Source: CAZDBA01 sp964503615 (GTDB lineage: Bacteria > Planctomycetota > Planctomycetia > Pirellulales > Pirellulaceae). From it: a stretch of 22,176 nucleotides of DNA. Shown here one piece after another: positions 7,859-15,531 of the stretch. A program made the translations under genes and the position numbers. The stretch covers positions 1-22,176 of the forward strand of contig CAZDBA010000081.1 in NCBI GenBank assembly GCA_964503615.1, written 5' to 3'. The notes under the pieces were generated by a model. That model did not search any database. It worked only from the letters and a program-made list of their open reading frames with translations, and had not been told where the DNA came from. Position 1 is the first letter of the stretch. Each line of letters opens with the position of its first letter.

Positions 7859-10269
7859 TTATTCAAATAAAGCTATAACCGCCTGGTCGAGATCTTCGGG
7901 TTCCAGACCGAAAAGCAGCCCCGAATCGTTTTGCAAAACTGATTCGGTTCGTGAAGCTNNNNNNNNNNNNNNNNNNNNNNNNNNNNNNNNNNNNNNNNNN
8001 NNNNNNNNNNNNNNNNNNNNNNNNNNNNNNNNNNNNNNNNNNNNNNNNNNNNNNNNNNCAGACCGAAAAGCAGCCCCGAATCGTTTTGCAAAACTGATTC
8101 GGTTCGTGAAGCTGTGAATTGTTGATTGGCCAAACTTCCCGCTTCGCCTATCAAGTCACCCCGACTCAGAGCCAGATAACCGATCTCCTCTAGCAGATGA
8201 GAAGTCTCGTCATCCCTCGACCGTTCTTCTTCCACAAAGACGCGTGCCAGATTTTCCGTGAGAGAGATCGTCCGCGTGGTTGCGGTATCGGTGCCGTTCA
8301 TTGTTTGCATTCGTGCAAAAAAGATAGGGGCTGAATCGAAGGAATTTTCAAATTGAACGCCGCCAGCCATATCGTCGACTGAAAAGAAACTGCTTTCTAC
8401 GTTTCCCGATACCAAAGAGGATGAAGAAGATCTTTCGATAGCGACATAGCCAAATTGCTCTACAGCATGAATGCCATCACTTGCCTCCTCTTCCTGCAGT
8501 TCGATTGAAAACGAGCCGCGAGTAACGTCCCAAGTTCGAGATGTAACTGCTGATTCGTCAATTGCTGATAAAGTTTGACTTAGCACGACAGGTGGTTGAT
8601 CGAAATGGCCACCAAAACCGATCCTGCGAGTTTGGTCGGAGATTACTCCAGTTCTTGCCACCAATGTGGTGCCGTCTTCCAGTTGATGTATCCCGCTTTC
8701 GACGACGAGATAGCTGACCGATTCCTGTTCACGATCCTGGTCAAGATAGTCCCAGTTTTGAACTCTGATTTCGAATGAGTCCGGAGTCACGTTTCGGATC
8801 CGTACCGTGGCCGGATTAGCATCGTTTCGCGAAGTCAACTCGGCGATCACAACCGGTTCGTCAAACGCGCCGTCGTGTTGTACGGTTCGCCAAAACTCGT
8901 CAGCGTAGTTAATACTACCAGCGAGCCCAATCGTGTCCCCGAGAAAATTTGTATCTACGTCGTTAGTGTTCGCATTCCTGTTTTCGGTGTCGCTGGAATC
9001 GTCGCCTTGACGGTTAGGGTTGTCTTGGACGTTGTCAGCCGGCGTGTTGATCGGCGGGAGAGATTCAATCGTGCCGCTGATTGAGTAGAAGCCAAGACTG
9101 CCATAGTCGCTATAGACTCCCTCTTTGCCCCCACCATCGACGGTCAAATAGTAGGTGCCAGGAGAAAGCGTTTCTGAGAACCTGGCTGAGATTAAATCGG
9201 CAGGGTTCGAAGTGGCGATCAAAGTTCCGTCAGAAGAGTAGAGCTGTGCTAATACATCGAGGTTTCCATTCCTTTGCAGTGGCTCGATTGATAAATCAAG
9301 ATCGACTCGACCAACGTTTAACCGGTAAACATCAACATCGTCTCGACTGGTAATGGTGCCCCAATCAAAAACAGTACTCCCGTCGCGCGAGAGACCATGG
9401 GCTGTCTCAAACGAGTCACCCACATCATCGCTTACAAAATCGACGCCTGTAGCGCTGCGGGTAATCACCCTTAAATCGTCTTGCCTGTTCGTCGAACCTT
9501 CGTAGTCGCCATTGCTCCATTGCGTCAAATTCTCACCGAACGGAGCGCCCAGCAGCGGTCCCCAACTCGTTTCGCCCCTTCCAACACCCGGGTGATATTC
9601 AAGATCACCTAAACCATCATGGGTCAGCCCCAATGTATGCCCAACCTCGTGAGAAGCGGTCGTTGCAGCCACGTTGACGCCTTTGTTGAACACAAACGTC
9701 GGCGTATCCTGGCGGTCCGTAAAGCTGTTTCGTATCGCCAGCCCTCCGGTTCCCGTGCCAAAGCCGGCGGTGATCTGCGAAAGAACGACTCGAATCCCGT
9801 AGCTGTCGTCTCGGCCACCCGAATTCGTCAATGCAGCCTCACCCGGGTTGCGGGTGGTAACATTAATGTCGAAAGGCAAAAAGTCTTCGGCGACACTCTG
9901 AAAGATTTCTTGAATCTGGGTCAACTCAGCGTTGGAAAACGAACTGGCCGAACCGTCAGTGTTATAGCTGGGAAAGTTGATTGCATGGTTCCAGTCGTTT
10001 CCGACCGAGAAATGCCCGTTAAAATCGAGGTAGACGATTTTATCCGAGTCCGGATTGGATTCCAACCTGAACGTGTCGGATAACGCATACGGCGAGTCAC
10101 CATCCGCATTCCCAAGATCCAAATTGCCGTCGATGTAAGCTGGGAAGATCGACGTCAGTAAGTTCCGGCATTCCAGTTTTTCAAAACGGTAAAGAGCCGT
10201 TTGTTGATGAGAGCGTTTGCGGAGTCGGTTGGACCGTCGCGAGGCACTTAGGAAATTAAAAAATCGCAT
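7859..10269 (-). CDS. Secreted zincin metalloprotease with PPC-like and tandem C-terminal domains
   Basis: Predicted extracellular zinc protease. The N-terminus has a basic leader and FEKLECRNLL (residues 29-38), the planctomycete LExRxLL motif. The catalytic domain (about 76-280) includes the zinc motif HEVGHTLGLTHD, with ligands His207, His211 and His217 and catalytic Glu208. A PPC-like domain (about 282-400) contains DDVDVYRLNV and LSPGTYYLTVDG. An Asp/Asn-rich linker (405-445) leads to three related repeats (about 470-525, 558-613 and 647-702). Gap 2 interrupts the gene artificially. Removing the 100 N and one copy of the duplicated 55 bp gives an intact 751-residue frame ending DLDQAVIALFE and a TAA at 7861-7859. 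I chose the ATG at 10269 because the export motif should lie near the start; the frame stays open for 300 bp further upstream. It is close to M10/M12-type zincins, and the exact family is uncertain. Confidence 0.85.
7904..8113. other. Scaffold gap 2 (100 N) flanked by identical 55-bp copies
   Basis: The 55 bases at 7904-7958 are identical to those at 8059-8113, on either side of 100 N at 7959-8058. Both copies begin CAGACCGAAAAG and end GTGAAGCT. The simplest reading is that two contigs overlap by one assembler k-mer and were scaffolded without being merged. Removing 155 bp restores the protease reading frame, which strongly supports this. Confidence 0.92.
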
Positions 10270-10656
10270 TTTAGTTCTACGAAAGCCGCATGTGTTAAAG
10301 CGACTTGATTGAATCCATCTTCGAACGTTTGAGCAGGACGCTTTCAAACGAGTTTCTGGTGAGGTATTTGAGTCACCACTTCTTTTTGAATCGGCTGATG
10401 GTAGGAACATAGGTCCCCTTTCGCATGCCAGACTCAAGACGACGTTGGTATAGCAACGTTGGTTCGAACTATAGAAAGTCAGTGATGAAATTGAAATAGA
10501 CGCAAGCAATTTGCGGGCAGACGACAGCCGGTTTGCATGCATTGGAAGATGATCGACGTAGACTTTCACTTACTACTGGCAAGGCAACGGCTTGCGAGAA
10601 TCGTTTGTTCGAAAAGGAAGAGGCGATTCAAATTTGACGACATGAATTTTTGCGAA

Positions 10657-10678
10657 CCCGTTTCACAATTGAAACGGG
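10657..10678. repeat. Perfect inverted repeat upstream of the protease gene
   Basis: CCCGTTTCA (10657-10665) and TGAAACGGG (10670-10678) are perfect inverted copies around a four-base CAAT spacer, about 390 bp upstream of the protease start. The form suits either a dimeric-regulator operator or a stable RNA hairpin. No T-run follows directly, which argues against a simple terminator. Confidence 0.45.
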
Positions 10679-10871
10679 CGACCCTGCTTTTTCGAAAGGC
10701 GAGGCTAAATGAAATTGCAAAAATGATCGCGAGCCTAAACCTATACTGGGTTTCTTTTTAAAGCCCCTACTCGCTTCGTAAGTCAAAACTGATTCCAATG
10801 ATTGGAAGATTAATCGCGCTGTTAAATCGCAAAAATTTTGCCAAGGCTCAGAATTTCAAAAAAAGTGATCT

Positions 10872-10970
10872 ATGTTGGAAAATTATCATGTCGATCAGTT
10901 TGGCGTACTCCATCAAACCGATTTTAAGCCGATCGAGTACGACGACGAGTATATGGCTCGAAGAAGTTGA
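10872..10970 (+). pseudogene. Possible 5' remnant of a gene
   Basis: An ATG at 10872 opens a 32-codon frame whose product includes VDQFGVLHQTDFKPIEYDDE and then stops at a TGA (10968-10970). The acidic YDDEY segment and the GVLHQ lead-in remind me of the N-terminus of planctomycete class I SAM-dependent methyltransferases, but I cannot prove this. A different frame continues for 19 codons (KKLNRVARQAKLIEANFAE) before stopping, so a frameshifted remnant is possible. The downstream gene on the other strand starts its stop codon at 11024, so a full gene does not fit. It could also be chance. Confidence 0.25.
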
Positions 10971-11023
10971 ACCGGGTGGCGAGACAAGCGAAACTGATTG
11001 AAGCAAATTTTGCGGAGTGATTT

Positions 11024-13417
11024 CTACTGCGAGAGGATTGTGATGAACGGACCGATATCAAAGAAGTTGACAGTTCCGTCTCCGTTGATATCCGCTTCGG
11101 CTTGAAATACCCCCATGGACAACAGCGTAATGAACGGGTTGACATCAAAAAAGTTAACAACGCCGTTTTGGTTGATATCTCCCAGCAAAATTTCGTCGGC
11201 ATCTTCAGAGCTGATTTCAATTGAGTCAAAGACCACGCTGCCGGATGCGGATCGTATGCGGAAGGCAACCCCGTAGCCAGTGGGCAACGCGGACGCGTCT
11301 AACGTCGCCTCTTGAACGTCGAATGCTTTAGAAAAACCTTCAATCTGGGAATACTCCTCGGATACATCCTGCCAATCGGTCCATTGGTCGATCTGGCCGT
11401 CTCCATCGACGTCTACGCCAGCCTGAGCTTCGATACCTTGCACCCACGGGCCGTAACTGAGCAAGTCGTTGCCAAAGACGTTGTCACGATCGGTTGATTG
11501 CATCATCATCAGGAAATTCCCTTCGGCGAAACCAACTCCAGGATCTGGGTGCAAGCCATCCCGCAGTCGACCGCCGTAAGTGAATTCTTCGTTAAGGCTA
11601 TCGCCGTACCAGTAGCCCAATCCAATCCCGTCTTCGCGGTCATCGTCGGCAAACAGATAGTAGGTTGTGCCTACTTTGATCATCGTCCAGTCACCCCAAG
11701 CGTGCAATTGGTCCGTCAAGCGAAACAGATGGCGCACGTTAGGGTGGTGTCCGATATGGTACAAGATTCCATTTAGATCGAGCGTTTGCACATTGCCACT
11801 GCGCTGCGTGTAAGAGTCAGCGTCGGTTGCTTGGGCTTGCGTAATAAAGTTTCCTGGGACATTGATGGGGCGAGCCGCTTCGTCAAAGACAAAACCATTG
11901 ATCCCGTCCGGGCTGATCGCATGGCTTGCAATATTTGAATCCCAACTGAACCGCTCTGCATTATGGCGTGACCAGTTCTCGTGAATGATGTGAAACTGAC
12001 CATCGCTGGGGTCTCTAAAGACGCAATTGTCCGATCCTCCCGCCAGCGAGTAAGTCGTGCCGTTGACGGTCACTTCCGGTTTGTCGAGGATGACGCCGTA
12101 ATCAGTGACTGCAATTCGGTTTGAGTTGTTCGTGGAAGGATTGGTGCCAGAGATTGGATTGTTGTTGTCGTCAAAAACTTCACCAGAGCCAGCAACATAG
12201 TCGATCGTGAGCAAACTCGGATCGTGATCGTTGGGCCGATCGGTATAAATGAATATCTTGCCGTCGTGATACTCGGAAGTCGTTACCCAATCGTAACCAG
12301 CACCGATGATCCCTTTGTCCAGCCAGTTGATCATGTCTGAACTGTGGTAGGCGTGATAGGACCGTCCGGAAGCTTGCCGGTCAAACACCCAATAGTCACC
12401 CTCTTGAATCAACAGGAAAACTGGCGCGTCTCGATCCCCTTCCCCTGTGATCGCAGGTCCCACATCATTGTCACTGTAAATCGCCGGATCGACTTCCGAG
12501 GGATGTCCCCATTTATTGGCGGTCCATTGCTTGTTCTGATGTAAAGTCATGTTTTGAAATGAGCGCTTGGTCGTGAACGACTGGACTCGACTTTGGAAGA
12601 CGCTGTTGTTTGTTCGCGAAGTCGCAAAGCCATCGCCAACGCTGAATGCACTATTGCCATGGTCGATGGATTCTGCCCACTGATCAGCAGTGTCAACGAT
12701 CCAGTCTGGGCCCACGATCGGATCGATCGGATCTTGATCAATTACCACTTCAGTGCTCAGAACCAATCCATTGAGGTGGATGGCGGCAAACCCATTAGCC
12801 TGCAGAGATAGCCTCTGAGTTCCTGCCGAGGCCGTGAAGCTACCGACAACATTGTGACCAAAGCTCCCTGCGCCTCCCGTTAAATTAGCCACATTGTTTG
12901 ACGCACCATCATCGCCATAGGTCATGACGCGGTCGGCTTGGTTAGGTCTCTGGTCGCAGAACCAAATCTGAAGTTGATACTCAGTTCCAGCGGTCAGGCC
13001 ACTGAACTCGATGACACCCGCGCTCGATCCACTCGCAAAAGCGACCGAGTTCAACATTGTCTCGTATACAACGTCCCCTGTGCCGGTGGCTCCGTTTAAG
13101 ACTCCATTGAAGGTGCTTCCGGCAAGCTGTGTCGTAGAGGATACCCCCGCAGGAAGACCAGCGAAGCTCGCGCCTTCGAATGAGATTCCTGCAATCGACA
13201 GTGTACCCGTGCTTCCGCCATTAAAGGCGTACAGCACCTCACTGGCTCCACTGCCCGCAACTACGTCACTAGTGCCCGTCGTTGCCGTAGGGGAGTCCCA
13301 TTGGATTACCGACTGAGCTTGCAACCATTCCGATGACATAATTAGTGCGACGAAGACTACCGTAAACCGGACGATCCGGTGGCTCGTTTGGCTTTGGTCA
13401 GAGAAAGATCGTTTCAT
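11024..13417 (-). CDS. Secreted GH43/GH117-like beta-propeller protein with dockerin-like tail
   Basis: Probably an extracellular carbohydrate-active protein of 797 residues. A signal peptide (about 1-35) has the hydrophobic core VRFTVVFVALIM and ends near LQAQ. A beta-rich N-terminal module (about 36-220) is rich in Gly, Ser and Thr. The central part (about 290-650) has propeller-type repeats such as DAPVFLLIQEGDYWVFD, VFRDPSDGQFHIIHENW and HAWGDWTMIKVGTTYYLFAD. These resemble five-bladed GH43 and GH117 enzymes, but I cannot assign catalytic residues firmly. The C-terminus has two calcium-loop dockerin-like repeats, GDINQNGVVNFFDVNPFI and ADINGDGTVNFFDIGPFI. The start at 13417 places the signal sequence at the N-terminus; an upstream codon at 13456 is in frame. 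It lies just downstream of an exopolysaccharide-gene remnant on the same strand. Confidence 0.75.
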   Translation of the reverse strand: MKRSFSDQSQTSHRIVRFTVVFVALIMSSEWLQAQSVIQWDSPTATTGTSDVVAGSGASEVLYAFNGGSTGTLSIAGISFEGASFAGLPAGVSSTTQLAGSTFNGVLNGATGTGDVVYETMLNSVAFASGSSAGVIEFSGLTAGTEYQLQIWFCDQRPNQADRVMTYGDDGASNNVANLTGGAGSFGHNVVGSFTASAGTQRLSLQANGFAAIHLNGLVLSTEVVIDQDPIDPIVGPDWIVDTADQWAESIDHGNSAFSVGDGFATSRTNNSVFQSRVQSFTTKRSFQNMTLHQNKQWTANKWGHPSEVDPAIYSDNDVGPAITGEGDRDAPVFLLIQEGDYWVFDRQASGRSYHAYHSSDMINWLDKGIIGAGYDWVTTSEYHDGKIFIYTDRPNDHDPSLLTIDYVAGSGEVFDDNNNPISGTNPSTNNSNRIAVTDYGVILDKPEVTVNGTTYSLAGGSDNCVFRDPSDGQFHIIHENWSRHNAERFSWDSNIASHAISPDGINGFVFDEAARPINVPGNFITQAQATDADSYTQRSGNVQTLDLNGILYHIGHHPNVRHLFRLTDQLHAWGDWTMIKVGTTYYLFADDDREDGIGLGYWYGDSLNEEFTYGGRLRDGLHPDPGVGFAEGNFLMMMQSTDRDNVFGNDLLSYGPWVQGIEAQAGVDVDGDGQIDQWTDWQDVSEEYSQIEGFSKAFDVQEATLDASALPTGYGVAFRIRSASGSVVFDSIEISSEDADEILLGDINQNGVVNFFDVNPFITLLSMGVFQAEADINGDGTVNFFDIGPFITILSQ

Positions 13418-13485
13418 AATGAAGCGGTGGGGCAAGGAAAAGGTATGGAAAGTCAAGAATCGCAGAACACGATTTTGTACGTTTT

Positions 13486-13507
13486 GCTCTTATTAATTAT
13501 AAAGAGC
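13486..13507. repeat. AT-rich hairpin upstream of the GH43-like gene
   Basis: GCTCTT (13486-13491) and AAGAGC (13502-13507) pair around an AT-only loop, about 70 bp upstream of the GH43-like start. It could lie in the promoter or leader of that gene. No further function can be read from it. Confidence 0.25.
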
Positions 13508-13593
13508 GGCTGATACTAAATCAAGTTCGGTGTTGATCAGCAAAGCACTCCCATCACTGGGAAGTCGTCGAAATCACGAGCAACAGGACGAAT

Positions 13594-13625
13594 AAAAGGT
13601 GGCAGGAGCGCTCCTGACACCTTTT
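13594..13625. repeat. 32-bp near-perfect palindrome at the end of a truncated gene
   Basis: AAAAGGTGGCAGGAGC (13594-13609) is followed without spacer by GCTCCTGACACCTTTT (13610-13625), its inverse with a single mismatch. Runs of A and T sit at both outer ends, so the transcript would form a long hairpin ending in U on either strand. Its right end supplies the TAA that ends the Wzz-type fragment. The form is typical of dispersed REP or miniature elements moved by REP-associated transposases. It may also act as a two-way terminator. Confidence 0.6.
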
Positions 13626-13858
13626 TATCTGCTCAGGGAAAGCATGCCCGACGTCGCATCGGGAGAAGAGCCAACGCTGCTGCGCCCAACTTGAACAAAG
13701 AGCCGACCATCAGACATGTATTTTCTGGGAAGGAGAAGATACGTCGCTATGATCAGAACGAAAATCGTAAAAAAGCAAATTGCGAAAAACACGGGTGAAG
13801 TTCGAATTGCCCGAACGATCTCGAATAGCGAGATGGGATCAGATGATCTGGGGGAAAT
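13625..13858 (-). pseudogene. Truncated Wzz/GumC-type polysaccharide chain-length determinant
   Basis: The 77 readable codons, beginning inside gap 3, encode a short lead (ISLFEIVRAIRTSP), one membrane segment (VFFAICFFTIFVLIIATYLL) and then LPRKYMSDGRLFVQVGRSS. This is the usual N-terminal arrangement of Wzz-family proteins that set exopolysaccharide chain length in the inner membrane. Full family members continue for several hundred residues. Here the frame stops at SGMLSLSR because a palindromic repeat begins exactly there. I therefore read it as a truncated, probably non-functional copy. The N-terminus is missing in the gap. It lies on the same strand as the acetyltransferase upstream, consistent with a former exopolysaccharide operon. 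Confidence 0.65.
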
Positions 13859-13958
13859 NNNNNNNNNNNNNNNNNNNNNNNNNNNNNNNNNNNNNNNNNN
13901 NNNNNNNNNNNNNNNNNNNNNNNNNNNNNNNNNNNNNNNNNNNNNNNNNNNNNNNNNN
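13859..13958. other. Scaffold gap 3 (100 N)
   Basis: Exactly 100 undetermined bases. Unlike gap 2, the two flanks share no obvious sequence. The minus-strand frame happens to stay open through the N run, but the proteins on its two sides belong to different families, so the apparent fusion should not be trusted. The real distance may be large and could hide other exopolysaccharide genes. Confidence 0.9.
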
Positions 13959-15196
13959 TAACGTGATTTAGGTACGAACGATTTCGCCATGCGGCAAAAA
14001 TTAAGCATCAAGTGAACGCACTTTGCTCGGATAGAAGGGTTTACGATTTCAAATCGGGAGTTCTTAATCTCAAACGTATTAAAACGCGCTTTGTAGGGCT
14101 CGTCGCCACGCAGGAAGTCAACAAACTTTGCTCCCTTTTCGATTGCCAGTTCAATCTGGCACTTCAAGATCGCTCGGCCCGGCTCCAAGTGGAGATGGTC
14201 GGGACTGATCCCGCCTTGGTAGGTGTAAACAACATCATCACCATCGCCGTAGTACGCGATGTCTGCTGCGACCGGCGTACCCTCGTAGGTTAGCCAAATC
14301 AAACTGAGCGCGTCCGAATCCAGTTTTTCCCAAGCCAACTCTTTCAGGAAATCGCGAAAACCGGGATGACTGAAACAGCCACCGCCCCCAAGTGATTCCC
14401 AACGTTTCGTATGCAGTTGTTCAAGGATTGCCAATCCTTCTTTTAATGAATCTCCGTCGATTGCACGATGAAGCTCTGTTTTGCCTTCCAGCTTTCGTTC
14501 AAGTCGACGATATTTCTTGCGGTAGTTCTTTGAGAAACCGGATAGCAAATCCTCCCAGCTCTCTGGTAAGTTCATCCGCCAACTTGAAAGTGTCGAAATT
14601 TCTTCGATTTTGCAGGCACGCTTTTTCATTTCCTGGCTGAATTCATTGATGTTCTCATCGTCAGACCTGACTCCGTCCAGCTCTATGCGATCCCAGCCTT
14701 TGTAGCTGGTTAGCCACTCAGCCATGCCTTGAATAAACTCCGAGCGATAATCAGACTGCGCCGGAAAGGTCATGTAGTCCGAACATGCCTTGCCACTTCC
14801 AACAAACGCAAAATATCGGCCACGTTTTAGAGAGTTAAGAAGCACTAAAGGCGCAAAGCCTACAACTTCCTGGTTATCGTTTCTTGCAAGAACAAAATGT
14901 AATTTGCAATTTGAATCGCAGTAAGTTTTAATCCACGAGAACATCCATGATGTCTTTAAGAAAGGACAGGACGCCAAAAGATCAATTTGATCTGTAAGTG
15001 GAACCAACTCATCCAGAGACTCGAATACGGCAAAACTCAGCTTGGTACTGCAAGACCGATTTTCAACTATTCGCTTCGGAATGGGCTCGATTTTCTTTTC
15101 GACACTTGGGGCATCCACGTCGTCGCTGTACGGTCGAACGTCGATTTCGCCATAGACTGGTGTGGAAAGAATTTTTGAAAAATGTGCCATGTCCAT
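13959..15196 (-). CDS. CelD/FemAB-like GNAT acetyltransferase, 3' end at gap
   Basis: Probable cytoplasmic acyltransferase of the Acetyltransf_6 (CelD/BcsL-like) group, commonly found in exopolysaccharide clusters. After a variable lead of about 50 residues, the double GNAT-like fold contains FLKTSWMFSWIKTYCD, a basic helix FSKNYRKKYRRLERKLEG and the C-terminal signature FVDFLRGDEPYKARF. The DFLRGDEPYK type motif is the best family marker. About 412 residues are readable, ending AKSFVPKSR. The next codon begins TA at the gap edge, so it may be a stop. I start at the ATG at 15196; another ATG is at 15190, and the frame extends upstream to a TTG at 15262. The neighbouring Wzz fragment supports a polysaccharide-modification role; the acyl donor and acceptor are unknown. 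Confidence 0.75.
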
Positions 15197-15531
15197 GTGT
15201 TTCGCTCTAGATTCCAGATCTCGGTGTCGGCGATTCGTTGTGTTGAGGCCGCGCTGATGCAAGAAAGACGCTTTTTAAGACGGCTAAAATCTAGGTAGCC
15301 TTACAGACAAAGGCACGTGGAACTTGTAAAAACACTGATATACAGAAAGCACTGAAAATGTCGTTTGTGCGGGTGTTGTCAATTGTTATATGTGTGACAC
15401 CGAAATTGCTTGGTTTTGCCACGCCTCAGTGGGCCTGCCTTCTTTTTGCAACCCTGTTTGTTCGTACTTCCACAGTTCAGAAGGCGAAGGATATTCTAGC
15501 TTTTTGCAAAACCGTTTCCCACAAAACCTAC
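15197..15531. other. Intergenic region between the acetyltransferase and cyclase-like genes
   Basis: These 335 bp contain no supportable gene. A plus-strand open frame from 15358 has no motif and runs into the 3' end of the cyclase-like gene in the opposite direction, so I treat it as chance. No convincing terminator, tRNA or repeat was seen. Confidence 0.45.

Larger units (their letters stand above)
10270..11023. other. Intergenic region upstream of the protease gene
   Basis: These 754 bp have no intact gene that I can support. The 300 bp next to the protease are open in its frame but encode no recognisable leader, so I treat them as untranslated. A perfect 9-bp inverted repeat lies at 10657-10678. 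A short open frame with protein-like sequence at 10872-10970 is listed as a possible gene remnant. Other open frames (for example those starting at 10537 and 10798 on the plus strand) show no motif. Confidence 0.5.

Noticed and set aside
7873..7958. C-terminal tail of the protease in the uncorrected frame past gap 2
   Set aside because: It is a second, out-of-frame reading of the duplicated 55 bp; after collapsing the copies the protein ends at 7859.
10270..10569. 100-codon N-terminal extension of the protease frame
   Set aside because: It would bury the export motif more than 120 residues from the N-terminus and contains no signal peptide; the ATG at 10269 fits better.
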